Shown here in pieces: positions 1 to 7,244 of a DNA stretch of 64,000 nt; position 1 is the stretch's first letter, and each line of letters opens with the position of its first letter. The notes beneath the pieces were generated by a model. It was not told the origin of the DNA, did no database searches, and saw only the letters and a list, made by a program, of their open reading frames with translations. The DNA is from Agreia sp. COWG (lineage in GTDB: Bacteria > Actinomycetota > Actinomycetes > Actinomycetales > Microbacteriaceae). The position numbers and the translations under genes are program-made. The stretch is taken from positions 434,001 to 498,000 of the forward strand of contig NZ_LR882035.1 of assembly GCF_904528075.1 (NCBI RefSeq), written 5' to 3'.

Positions 1-433
1 CGGCCGCAACGGTGGTTCGGCGTGGCTCCCGAGCATCGACGTCGAGCGACTCGCCCTCATCGGCTGCGTCGGTGCCAGCCGGGTAGACCCAGGAGATGCT
101 CTGCGCCACCATGCGGGTCACGCCGGCCAGCTGGGCCGCCTCGACCAGGTTGCGTGTGCCGATCGAGCGAAGATGTGCGTTGCTGGCCGAATCGCCCGTA
201 CTCAAATCGGTCATGAGGTGCAGCACCGCATCGGGCCGAGCGCGACGGACGGCCCGCCGCGTCGCATCCTCGTCTAATGCGTCGATGACGACAGCGGATG
301 CGCCCGACCGCTCGAGGGCGGCTGTCTTGGCGTCGGAACGGGTCGTCGCAACCACCTCGTGCCCGGCGGAGAGAAGCAGCGGGATGACCTCGCGGCCCAG
401 CACGCCGGAACCACCGGCTAGAAAGATACGCAC
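1..433 (-). CDS. NAD(P)-dependent epimerase/dehydratase-like protein (3' end off window)
   Basis: The reverse strand encodes an N-terminal Rossmann fold starting at a GTG (431-433). The first residues carry a glycine-rich dinucleotide-binding motif GGSGVLG at about residues 7-13, followed by a strand/helix pattern (AGHEVVATTRS) typical of extended SDR/NmrA-like reductases and epimerases. An AAAGGA Shine-Dalgarno sequence lies about 8 bases before the GTG. At least 144 codons are visible and the frame stays open to the window edge, so the C-terminus and catalytic Tyr/Lys are not seen. A family assignment is safe; the substrate is unknown. It lies downstream of, and on the same strand as, another NAD(P)-binding reductase (516-1178), with which it may be co-transcribed. 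Confidence 0.75.
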   Translation of the reverse strand, partial: MRIFLAGGSGVLGREVIPLLLSAGHEVVATTRSDAKTAALERSGASAVVIDALDEDATRRAVRRARPDAVLHLMTDLSTGDSASNAHLRSIGTRNLVEAAQLAGVTRMVAQSISWVYPAGTDAADEGESLDVDAREPRRTTVAA

Positions 434-515
434 GGGCAGAATCCTTTCACAGGGCCCGCCGACGACGGCCCCGGTCATGCGCTCGTCCGCGGCGCTCGTG
501 ACTATCGAGCGCCGG

Positions 516-1178
516 CTATCGACTTGCGTCCGCCTTGCGGTAGGTGCTCGGCGAGCAGGTGTGCACGGCGGCCGCATCCTGAACCGTGCGCAGGGTGTAC
601 TCGGCGCAGTCGACGAATGTGCCGATGCTGAAAGCCGTCGACGACCGCTGGAGAACCCCCTTGGATGGCTTGTCCGAACCGATCCCCGCGCGATGCACCA
701 TCCACTCGATGTCTCGGGCCTCGTCATCCAGATACCGCATGACGGCCTCGTTGTCTTCGTGCTGGCCGATGTAGCTGCGGGCGATGGTGGCCCGCACCAA
801 CTGGAGTGCCAGGGGGAGTTTCTCGCCGGGCGGAGTGCTCAACCCACCCGCCTGATAGAGCAGGCGGGTGACGCCCTGGCGACGCATCGCGGGCACGAGT
901 TCGCGCATGAAGGCCGTGTTGATCTGGTTGTCGCGCTGAGCCTCGGCGTTGCCGAGCATCACCACGATGAAGTCGCAGCCGGGGACGAGGGCGTCGAGAT
1001 CGAGCCCGTCGGTTATCGAGCCCGAAACCACCTCGAGCTCGGGGTGGTTCCGGGTCAGCTTGGCTGGCGTGCGGGCCAGGGCCCTGACCCGATGCCCGGC
1101 GTCGAGGGCAAGGCGCACGAAGTGCTGCCCGGTCTGTCCGGTGGCTCCGAGTGCGAGGAAAGTCTTCTGCGCGGTCAT
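516..1178 (-). CDS. NAD(P)H-binding (NmrA/SDR-like) reductase
   Basis: A 220-residue atypical SDR. The protein begins MTAQKTFLALGATGQTGQHF, with the NADP-binding motif GATGQTG at residues 10-16 and a following Arg-rich strand (VRALART) that fits NADP(H) preference. This family (SDR_a5/NmrA-like) usually acts as a quinone or flavin reductase or as a redox sensor. A start 45 bases further upstream (1223) is open but would add an unrelated basic tail and would run into the operator region, so I chose the Met at 1178, which has an AGGAC sequence ahead of it. It is divergent from the TetR gene at 1283, and the shared 100-bp region holds two palindromes, so the TetR protein probably controls it. 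Confidence 0.8.
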   Translation of the reverse strand: MTAQKTFLALGATGQTGQHFVRLALDAGHRVRALARTPAKLTRNHPELEVVSGSITDGLDLDALVPGCDFIVVMLGNAEAQRDNQINTAFMRELVPAMRRQGVTRLLYQAGGLSTPPGEKLPLALQLVRATIARSYIGQHEDNEAVMRYLDDEARDIEWMVHRAGIGSDKPSKGVLQRSSTAFSIGTFVDCAEYTLRTVQDAAAVHTCSPSTYRKADASR

Positions 1179-1229
1179 GAGTGTCGTCCTGTCGTTGGGG
1201 GTCGGAGCACTTCTCCGCCTCACCCCAAA

Positions 1230-1273
1230 CTAGGCGATGTCTAGTAAATAGGCAATGCCTAGATCGGGTCTAG
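1230..1273. promoter_or_regulatory. Tandem TetR-type operators between divergent reductase and tetR
   Basis: Two related 15-bp dyads lie 18 bp apart: CTAGGCGATGTCTAG at 1230-1244 and ATAGGCAATGCCTAG at 1248-1262; the second contains the palindrome TAGGCA-A-TGCCTA. A third dyad CTAGA-N5-TCTAG (1259-1273) overlaps the probable -10 TAGAAT (1271-1276) of the tetR gene. The layout fits an autoregulated TetR repressor that also controls the divergent reductase. The sequences and spacing are read directly; the binding protein is inferred from proximity. Confidence 0.65.
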
Positions 1274-1282
1274 AATGGACGC

Positions 1283-1885
1283 ATGACGCCACCGGCCTTC
1301 CATCACGGCAATCTGCGGGCCGTCTTGCTCGACGAGGCCGTCGACATGCTGCGGGAGGGCGGCGTGGATGGACTGTCGTTGCGCGAGCTCGCGCGCCGTG
1401 CGGGCGTGAGTCACGGCGCGCCGCGCAGTCACTTCGTGGACCGCCGCACGCTGCTCGAGGCCGTCGCCGAGAGGGGCTTCTCGCGGTTGGCCGACGACGT
1501 GGCTGCGGCGCTCGCGGGCGGAGGGGCGACGCGAGCTCTCTTCGGACGGGTCGCCCAGGCCTATGTGCGGTTCGCCATCGAGGATGCCGCGCTCATGGAT
1601 CTGATGTTCGCAGCCAAGGCCGGCAGTGAATCCGGTGCCCTACCCCCATCGGCCGTGCGCCTGTTCCAGACCCTCGACGAAGCGATGGGCCCAACCGCCG
1701 ATGTGGGTATCGACGACCCGGCACGCGACACCTTCAAGCTTCTCTTCGGGGCCACGATGCAGGGTATCGCCTCGCTCGTGGCCACCCGCCGGATCACCCG
1801 CGCGCAGGGAACCGCGCTCGTCGAGGAGGCGCTCGATACCCTCCTCGAGTCGCGGCTCGGTGCGCGCGCGGTCACCCGCGCCTGA
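1283..1885 (+). CDS. TetR/AcrR family transcriptional regulator
   Basis: A 200-residue protein with an N-terminal TetR helix-turn-helix: the helix LLDEAVDMLREGG, then LSLRELARRAGVSHGAPRSHFVDRRTLLEAVAERGF (residues ~32-67), the classical recognition helix plus the linker helix. The C-terminal ~130 residues form the ligand-binding/dimerisation half (WHG-type), with no recognisable ligand clue. The start codon lies exactly six bases after a TAGAAT hexamer, so the transcript is probably leaderless. Divergent from the NmrA-like reductase, with which it shares the operators at 1230-1273; the likely role is local repression of that reductase and of itself. Confidence 0.88.
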   Translation: MTPPAFHHGNLRAVLLDEAVDMLREGGVDGLSLRELARRAGVSHGAPRSHFVDRRTLLEAVAERGFSRLADDVAAALAGGGATRALFGRVAQAYVRFAIEDAALMDLMFAAKAGSESGALPPSAVRLFQTLDEAMGPTADVGIDDPARDTFKLLFGATMQGIASLVATRRITRAQGTALVEEALDTLLESRLGARAVTRA

Positions 1886-1938
1886 CTCTCGCTCGGGCTG
1901 ACCGGCGATCCGCCATTTCGATATACGCTCGTCTATTA

Positions 1939-3048
1939 GTGGGCCTGCCTCCGGGCCCTGCACAGAGACGACACCACGTGAACATCACAGCGGCATGCGC
2001 CGTCCTGCTGGCAGTGGCGGCCTTCGCCCCCAGTACCCCCGTAACGACAGAAGCACCACTGCAGGCGTTCGGCTCCGACACGTCACCAGGTGCGAGCGCA
2101 CCAGCTGCAGCCGCGCCCCCAGCTGACTCACCTCCCGCAGCCTCGCTGCCCGCGGTCGAGGTCGACAGCCTGATCGGGCTCGAGGCGGCGATCCACCAGC
2201 ACGAGCACCACATCATCATCACCGCCGACCTCGACGCTGGTTCCATTCCGAAGAACGTCGATGTTCGGGACCCGGCGGAGAGTGGCACGGTGATCGAGGG
2301 CGCGACACGCGATATCGCCCTCATCAACCTTCAGTTCCGCATCGTCGACGATTCCGCCACCGGCGCCGTGCACGACATCACGGTTCGCAACCTGACCATG
2401 CACGGTCGAGTGTCGGATCTCGTGGCGCTCTCGGGCGAGCAGACGAGGCCCGGGGGAGTCGGCACGAACTACGAGGCGATCTCGGTGCGCGGTGCCCGCT
2501 ACGTGACGATCGATCAGGTCACCGCCTACGACACCACGGACGACCTCATGTCGGTCACCAGACAGGCCGACCAGGTCACCATCTCGAACTGCGATCTCTA
2601 CTACACGCGTGAGTTCGCGAACATCGATCCGGCCATCGAGTGGAACTGGTCCTCCGGCCTCCAGCCGCTGGCAGAGGAGCGCCTCGGCCTCATCGTGGGC
2701 AACAAGCCATCCGACAGTTACTTCAGCACCGGATTGCTGCACGTCACACTCTCGAACAATCACATCGGATCGCTCGTTCGCGGACGCCCTCTCCTGCGCG
2801 GATACGTGCAGGTCATCGGCAACACGTTCGACAACACGGCGCCGGATGGCCACCAGTACGCCGCCATCGAAGTCGGCAGCGGCGGTTACGTCGTCGTGAC
2901 GGGCAACACCTTCGACCATTCCAACAACCCGATCATGGTGCATCTCAATGACCCGGCCGATCCGTATTCGCTGCACGAGAGCAACAACACGTACCTCGAG
3001 ATCACGGGGTCGACCGCGCCGGAATACGACGCGGGCCCCGTCGGCTGA
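1939..3048 (+). CDS. Secreted pectate-lyase-like (PL1 superfamily) beta-helix protein
   Basis: A 369-residue exported protein. The GTG start at 1939 gives an n-region with RRHH followed by a hydrophobic core (ITAACAVLLAVAAFA), a good Sec signal; an in-frame GTG at 1978 is an alternative start but would lose the positive charges. A Pro/Ala/Ser linker (residues ~50-70) precedes a right-handed beta-helix. Features matching polysaccharide lyase family 1 are the strand IALINLQFRI, the segment YVTIDQVTAYDTTDDLMSV (equivalent of the PL1 calcium-site strand ending DGLIDV), QVTISNCDLYY, and RGRPLLRGYVQVIGNTFDN (equivalent of the RxPxxRxG-x-HxxNN strand that carries the catalytic Arg). The usual DGLID is altered to DDLMS, so lyase activity is uncertain. 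Probably acts on plant cell-wall pectin or a related uronate polymer. Confidence 0.72.
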   Translation: MGLPPGPAQRRHHVNITAACAVLLAVAAFAPSTPVTTEAPLQAFGSDTSPGASAPAAAAPPADSPPAASLPAVEVDSLIGLEAAIHQHEHHIIITADLDAGSIPKNVDVRDPAESGTVIEGATRDIALINLQFRIVDDSATGAVHDITVRNLTMHGRVSDLVALSGEQTRPGGVGTNYEAISVRGARYVTIDQVTAYDTTDDLMSVTRQADQVTISNCDLYYTREFANIDPAIEWNWSSGLQPLAEERLGLIVGNKPSDSYFSTGLLHVTLSNNHIGSLVRGRPLLRGYVQVIGNTFDNTAPDGHQYAAIEVGSGGYVVVTGNTFDHSNNPIMVHLNDPADPYSLHESNNTYLEITGSTAPEYDAGPVG

Positions 3049-3117
3049 CTCGCCTCGTTCGTTCCCATCGGGCATCCGGTAGTCGCCTGCGGGCTGTTAT
3101 CTCCCTGAGGCGTCAGC

Positions 3118-3139
3118 GTTCACTAGACGTTCGTCTGAT
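3118..3139. repeat. Copy 1 of a dispersed 22-bp dyad motif
   Basis: A 22-base sequence containing the perfect dyad AGACG-TT-CGTCT (core at 3125-3136) preceded by GTTCACT. The same 22 bases recur at 57617-57638 with only two changes, again just upstream of a gene for a small or secreted protein. The dyad geometry is typical of TetR-family operators. It sits about 85 bp upstream of the disrupted gene at 3222. Confidence 0.6.
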
Positions 3140-3221
3140 TAAAATCCGGATGGAATGGGCGGGTTGCGTAACGTCCTGCGGTGTAGGCGTTCGACTACCG
3201 CACCGATAGGAGACCCGATCC

Positions 3222-3707
3222 ATGTCAACCGTCACCGCACCTTCAGAACGACGAGATGCCGCTCGCCAAACAGGCAGTCCGCGAAGAAGATCGAGGCTGT
3301 GGGTGTCTCCCGCTCGATTCGTGCCCCGTGCCGTGGTCGCAGTCGTGGCGACTCTGCTGCTCGTGATCGGCGGTGCCAGCGCTGCCCATGCCGACGCCGA
3401 CCAGCTCCAACTGCGCGGCCACGGCCTGGTACAACAAGAGTGAAGCCGGGGCGACATCACGGAATGCAACGGTGCGGGGAGCGATCCGAAATGGGACACT
3501 GCGCATCTCCTCGCTGCGACGTACATGGAGATCAAGGCCGAGCGCGTTGCCTTCGGTGGAGGTGGCTGCCCGGCAAAGCACGGCTTCCAGTACGTCAAGT
3601 GCTTCTACGTCGACGGTGGAAGGAAGGGCAACCCGGTGATGACGGTCGCGGTCGAGAGCTACGGTCTGGGCGGGATGACGGCCAAGGTGACCTGGTATTA
3701 CCGGTGA
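3222..3707 (+). pseudogene. Small secreted protein gene, frame-disrupted
   Basis: The first 57 residues form a clear signal peptide (basic stretch RRRSRLWVSPARFVPRA, core VVAVVATLLLVIGG, cleavage near ASAAHA-DAD), with an AGGAGA ribosome site before the ATG. The frame then hits TGA at 3441-3443. The neighbouring frame from about 3411 reads CAATAWYNKSEAG, and the original frame resumes at about 3455 as DITECNGAGSDPKWDTAHLLAATYMEIK and runs open to TAA-equivalent stop at 3707, with a Cys pair and Gly-rich segment. One inserted and one deleted base (compensating shifts) would restore one ~160-residue exported protein with at least four Cys. No family is recognised. Either a real degenerating gene or two local sequencing errors. 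Confidence 0.55.
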
Positions 3708-3728
3708 GGCTCGGCTGACGGTATCGGC

Positions 3729-4132
3729 ATGCGTGACTTCGTGACCCCGCCGACCGTGACCCCGTCGCTTCGAACGATCTCGCGTGAAGACGCGTCGAGT
3801 CGAATTACCGCCTACGTCTACGGCAACATCGTGGCCCTCGCGACCGTGGCGTCATTGACCGGTTCCGACGCCGAGAAGGGTACGAGCTTCTGGTACGTGC
3901 TCGCCACCTCGTTCCCGCCGTCGCTCTCGGTCTGGCCTGGGTCACCGAGCTGCCGGGGACTATTCCGCAGATCGCGGTGCTTGGCTACCTCGTGGGGCGA
4001 CTTGCGCTGATCGGGCCGATCGTTGCTCGCATCCGCGGGGAGAAGCCCTCGACTCGCACCTTCGTAGCGGGAATCGGCCTCGCCGCGATCGCCGTCGCCG
4101 TCGCGGTCGTCAAGGTGCTGCTCGGGCATTGA
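3729..4132 (+). pseudogene. Small integral membrane protein gene, frameshifted
   Basis: The N-terminal frame reads DASSRITAYVYGNIVALATVASL, a pattern seen in small conserved actinobacterial membrane proteins, then SFWYVLATSF. The frame then turns into low-quality sequence, while the next frame from about 3925 continues sensibly as AVALGLAWVTELPGTIPQIAVLGYLVGRLALIGPIVARIRG and ends IGLAAIAVAVAVVKVLLGH with TGA at 4130-4132. Together they give a four-helix membrane protein that is shorter than usual between helices 1 and 2, consistent with an internal deletion plus frameshift. It directly follows the disrupted gene at 3222, so this 900-bp stretch carries two broken genes in a row. Confidence 0.55.
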
Positions 4133-4163
4133 GGGCATCGCCGCTTCCGACCGCGAGCGGGGC

Positions 4164-4610
4164 TCACTCGCGCGGCGTCACGGTGGCCGCGTAGCCATAG
4201 AGCGCGTCTTCTTCGGGCTCGGACGAGCCGTACGAGAACGTGTACATCTTCTGTCTCGAGACCGTGGCCGGGAGCCCGCTGGCGAGAGGTGCCGTTCGCC
4301 GCCACGACCCCGATGTGTCCGTCACGGAGCGAAGCCGTGCCGCGCCGCGCACCGGCTCGAAGCCCGCTGCGCTGCGCTGCTGACGACACCGCACGCTCTG
4401 CAACCCGGTCACCGTGCCGACGACGTTCCGCGACGGCCCCGGCGCCGCATCTCCATAGGTGTCGTACTGCCATTCGATCATGAGGCGGTCTTCGAACAGG
4501 CGCGCGATCCATTCGCGATCGCTCGGGAACACCGTCCAGTCGACGCTGTCTCCCACCGAGATCAGAAGGCGGTCTTCGGCCAGCTGCCAGTCGGTGAGCC
4601 ATACGAGCAT
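4164..4610 (-). CDS. Hypothetical protein (DUF6578-like)
   Basis: A 148-residue cytoplasmic protein with no signal or membrane segment. The N-terminus (MLVWLTDWQLAEDRLLISVGDSVDWTVFPSD) resembles the actinobacterial DUF6578 type, in which a short strand ending in a Trp is followed by a 'VGDxVxW' segment; the Cys pair often found there is absent. The C-terminal half (MYTFSYGSSEPEEDALYGYAATVTPRE) is acidic. The function is not known. It is on the same strand as the oxidoreductase at 4635 and starts 24 bases after its stop, so the two could be co-transcribed. Confidence 0.6.
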   Translation of the reverse strand: MLVWLTDWQLAEDRLLISVGDSVDWTVFPSDREWIARLFEDRLMIEWQYDTYGDAAPGPSRNVVGTVTGLQSVRCRQQRSAAGFEPVRGAARLRSVTDTSGSWRRTAPLASGLPATVSRQKMYTFSYGSSEPEEDALYGYAATVTPRE

Positions 4611-4634
4611 GTCTTCATGCTGGCATGCGCGACG

Positions 4635-6083
4635 CTACGGAGCCAGTGAGGGGCCCTTCGTGATGCCGAACGTGTGCTTCAGCGCGCTCCTCGCCGCATA
4701 CCAGCCGGCCAGTCCGTGCACGCCGGGGCCGGGCGGGGTCGAGGACGACGAGAGATAGATGCCGGATGCCGGCGTGCGCCACGGGTCGACGGACAGCACG
4801 GGTCGCCGCACCAGCTGCGAGAGGGTCGCGGCCCCCGCCGCGATGTCGCCGCCGATGTAGTTGGGGTTGTAGTTCTCCATGTCTTTCGCGGTGAGGCTGG
4901 CCGACGCCAGGATCACGTCGCGGAAGCCCGGAGCGAACCGCTCGATCTGCCGGATGATGGCCTCGGTCTGGTCGATCGTGGAGTCGTGCGGCACGTGGGT
5001 GTATGCCCAGAGAACGTGCTTGCCCTCGGGCGCCCTCGAGACGTCGAAGCCCGACGGCTGAGCGACGAGAACGTACGGGTTCGTCGTGTGCCGGCCCTCG
5101 GCCACGTCGCGCTCCGACGACGCGATCTCCGCGCGCGTGCCGCCTACGTGCACGGTGCCGGCCTTGTGCAGTTCTGGGTTGGTCCACGGCACCGGCGCCG
5201 ACAGGGCGAAGTCGACCTTCGCCACTCCATTGCCGTAGCGGAATGCGCGGAGGGCGCGGGTATACGACAGCGGCAATCTGTGCCCGGCGATGTCGGCGAG
5301 AGCGCGGGGCGTCACATCCAGGACCACGGCCTTCGACGTCGGCAGATCGCTCAGCAGCCGGATGTTCGCGCTCGTCTCGATACGCCCGCCGTGCGCCACG
5401 AGGTCATCGGCCATCGCATCCACGATCGCCTGGCTGCCACCGACGGGCACCGGCCAGCCGCGGCCGTGCGCGTAGCTGCCCAGGCTGAGTGCAGCGGCCG
5501 CGGTGACCGGGCTCGGCATGGGCCGGATGGCGTGCGCCGCGACGCCCGCGAGCATGGCAGGCGCCACGTCTTCCATGAAGCGCGCGTTCCAGGTGGGCAG
5601 TCCCTGCTCGAGCACTCGCAGGCCGAACAGCGCGGCGGTGATCGGTTGACGTGGAGCCTGCAGCAGGTTCGATCCCGCGAGGCGCGCCACCCGATCGGCG
5701 CGTTCGACGAGCGGCGCCATCAGCGAATGGAATGCGGCGCCGTCGCGTCCGAGCGCGCCCACCGTGCGGGCGAGGTCATGGTAGGCGATGCCGGCTCGGC
5801 CGCCGTCGAGCGGATGCCCGTAGGACACCTCGGGCAGCACGAGCTCGATACGCTCCTGCAGCCTGAACTGCCGAAAGAATCCCGAGGCGAGTGCCATCGG
5901 ATGCACGGCGGAGCACACGTCGTGGAGGAAGCCCGGGAGGGTCAGTTCCTTCGTGCGCGCACCACCGCCGATCGTGTCGTTGCGCTCGTACACCTGCACG
6001 CTCAGCCCCGCACGTGCCAAAGTCACGGCGGCGGCAAGCCCGTTCGGCCCTGCTCCGACGACGACGGCATCCACTTCGCTCAT
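4635..6083 (-). CDS. Phytoene desaturase-type NAD(P)/FAD-dependent oxidoreductase
   Basis: A 482-residue flavoprotein. The N-terminus has the FAD-binding signature VVVGAGPNGLAAAVTLARAGLSVQVYERNDTIGGGART (GxGxxG at ~residues 9-14, the ExN/D at the end of strand 2, then the second GG motif), and the C-terminus carries the second FAD signature SGIYLSSSSTPPGPGVHGLAGWYAA. It belongs to the phytoene-desaturase/CrtI-like superfamily (the 'NAD(P)/FAD-dependent oxidoreductase' subgroup close to vertebrate retinol saturase/PYROXD2), but there are no other carotenoid genes nearby and the substrate is unclear. A TAGGCT hexamer lies exactly six bases before the ATG, which suggests a leaderless transcript. 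It follows an SDR gene on the same strand with only 9 bases between them. Confidence 0.85.
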   Translation of the reverse strand: MSEVDAVVVGAGPNGLAAAVTLARAGLSVQVYERNDTIGGGARTKELTLPGFLHDVCSAVHPMALASGFFRQFRLQERIELVLPEVSYGHPLDGGRAGIAYHDLARTVGALGRDGAAFHSLMAPLVERADRVARLAGSNLLQAPRQPITAALFGLRVLEQGLPTWNARFMEDVAPAMLAGVAAHAIRPMPSPVTAAAALSLGSYAHGRGWPVPVGGSQAIVDAMADDLVAHGGRIETSANIRLLSDLPTSKAVVLDVTPRALADIAGHRLPLSYTRALRAFRYGNGVAKVDFALSAPVPWTNPELHKAGTVHVGGTRAEIASSERDVAEGRHTTNPYVLVAQPSGFDVSRAPEGKHVLWAYTHVPHDSTIDQTEAIIRQIERFAPGFRDVILASASLTAKDMENYNPNYIGGDIAAGAATLSQLVRRPVLSVDPWRTPASGIYLSSSSTPPGPGVHGLAGWYAARSALKHTFGITKGPSLAP

Positions 6084-6092
6084 GCTGTCAGC

Positions 6093-7112
6093 CTATGACC
6101 GGCGCAGGCGCGACGTGATGGATGCGGCGGCCACCGCGAGTGCCCCGGCCCCGGCGCCGGCCAGCGCGACGGCCGCAGCGGTCGTCGTCTTGCGGTGTCC
6201 GATAGCCCACGTTGCGGGGCTGCCGTTGCGGGCGTCGCTCGAGAAGATTCCGCGCGCGCCCTGGTCGCCCGACGCGGGCTCGTAGAGGTTGTTCGGCAGC
6301 ATGGCCTCTACCTTCTCCGGGGCCTGCTGGCCGGAGTATCCGGTCTTCGCCAAGAAGTTGTCGAGCCAGCCGGCCACGAAACGGTTGCCGATCACCGTCT
6401 GGATCGTGGGCTCGCCCACCCAGGTGCGGCGACGCGGCTTGTCCGCGACATCCGCCACGGCCTTGGCGCCCACCTCGGGCTGGAAGATGGGCGGAACCGG
6501 CTGCGGGTGGTGGGGCAGCTGCGACTTGACCCAGTTGAACTGGATTGTGTTGAGAGCGGGCATATCCACGGTCGAGATGCGCACCGGGCTCTTCGCGTGG
6601 ATGAGCTCGGTGGTCACACTCTCGGTGAAGCCCTGTACGGCGTGCTTCGCGCCGCAGTAGGCGGCCTGCAACGGGATGCCGCGGTGCGCGAGAGCCGAGC
6701 CGATCTGGATGACATGACCCCGCTCGCGGGGCACCATGCGGCTGAGGGCCGCGCGGGTTCCATTCACGAAGCCGAAATAGTTCACGTGCGTCGCCCGCTC
6801 GAAGTCATCGGGGTCGGTGGTGAGAAAGTCGCCGAAGACGCCGACCATCGCGTCGTTCACCCAGAGCTCGATCGGGCCGAGCTCCGTTTCCACCTGGTCG
6901 GCGGCCGCCTCCACGGCCTCACGATCCGCGACGTCGGTGCTGATGCCGAGGGCTCGGCCGCCACGAAGCCGGATGTCTGCGACGGCCCCCGCGAGCCCGT
7001 CTTCGCCGCGCGCGAGAACGGCCACGTCCCAGCCCCGCTCGGCCAGTTCCCGAACGATTGCTCGGCCCAGGCCCGCAGACCCTCCGGTGACGACGGCTAC
7101 TCCACGACTCAT
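6093..7112 (-). CDS. SDR family NAD(P)-dependent oxidoreductase with membrane-tail
   Basis: A 339-residue classical short-chain dehydrogenase. It shows the cofactor motif TGGSAGLG near residue 8, DVADRE, the active-site Ser in IQIGSALAHRG, and YCGAK (YxxxK). The C-terminal ~90 residues extend beyond the core and end in an Ala/Gly hydrophobic stretch (TTTAAAVALAGAGAGALAVAAASI) followed by RLRRS, a likely tail anchor. The Met at 7112 was chosen because GAGGGAG lies 6 bases upstream; the longer reading would add 18 residues without a ribosome site. It is the first gene of a probable pair with the FAD oxidoreductase at 4635 and is divergent from the LacI gene at 7244. Homologues are often annotated as general SDRs acting on alcohols or ketones; substrate unknown. 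Confidence 0.85.
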   Translation of the reverse strand: MSRGVAVVTGGSAGLGRAIVRELAERGWDVAVLARGEDGLAGAVADIRLRGGRALGISTDVADREAVEAAADQVETELGPIELWVNDAMVGVFGDFLTTDPDDFERATHVNYFGFVNGTRAALSRMVPRERGHVIQIGSALAHRGIPLQAAYCGAKHAVQGFTESVTTELIHAKSPVRISTVDMPALNTIQFNWVKSQLPHHPQPVPPIFQPEVGAKAVADVADKPRRRTWVGEPTIQTVIGNRFVAGWLDNFLAKTGYSGQQAPEKVEAMLPNNLYEPASGDQGARGIFSSDARNGSPATWAIGHRKTTTAAAVALAGAGAGALAVAAASITSRLRRS

Positions 7113-7225
7113 GACACTCCCTCGGTTGCACGCGGATTTCCCGGTGCTCCGTCGAGTCTGTGCCACCTCGCCCGAAAGCGCGCCCCCGTCGACAGGTTCG
7201 GAGTAATGGCGTATGCGAGTACCGC

Positions 7226-7244
7226 TGTCAGTAAGCTCCTGACA
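7226..7244. promoter_or_regulatory. Dyad TGTCAG-N7-CTGACA overlapping lacI start
   Basis: A perfect six-base inverted repeat (TGTCAG 7226-7231, CTGACA 7239-7244) ends on the A of the lacI start codon and encloses the probable -10 TAAGCT (7232-7237). A protein bound here would block a leaderless promoter. The dyad differs from the AT-richer operator in front of the GH42 gene, so it could be bound by another regulator. Sequence directly read; function inferred. Confidence 0.4.

Noticed and set aside
4635..6083. Carotenoid gene cluster
   Set aside because: Only one desaturase-like flavoprotein; no crtB, crtE or cyclase genes around it.
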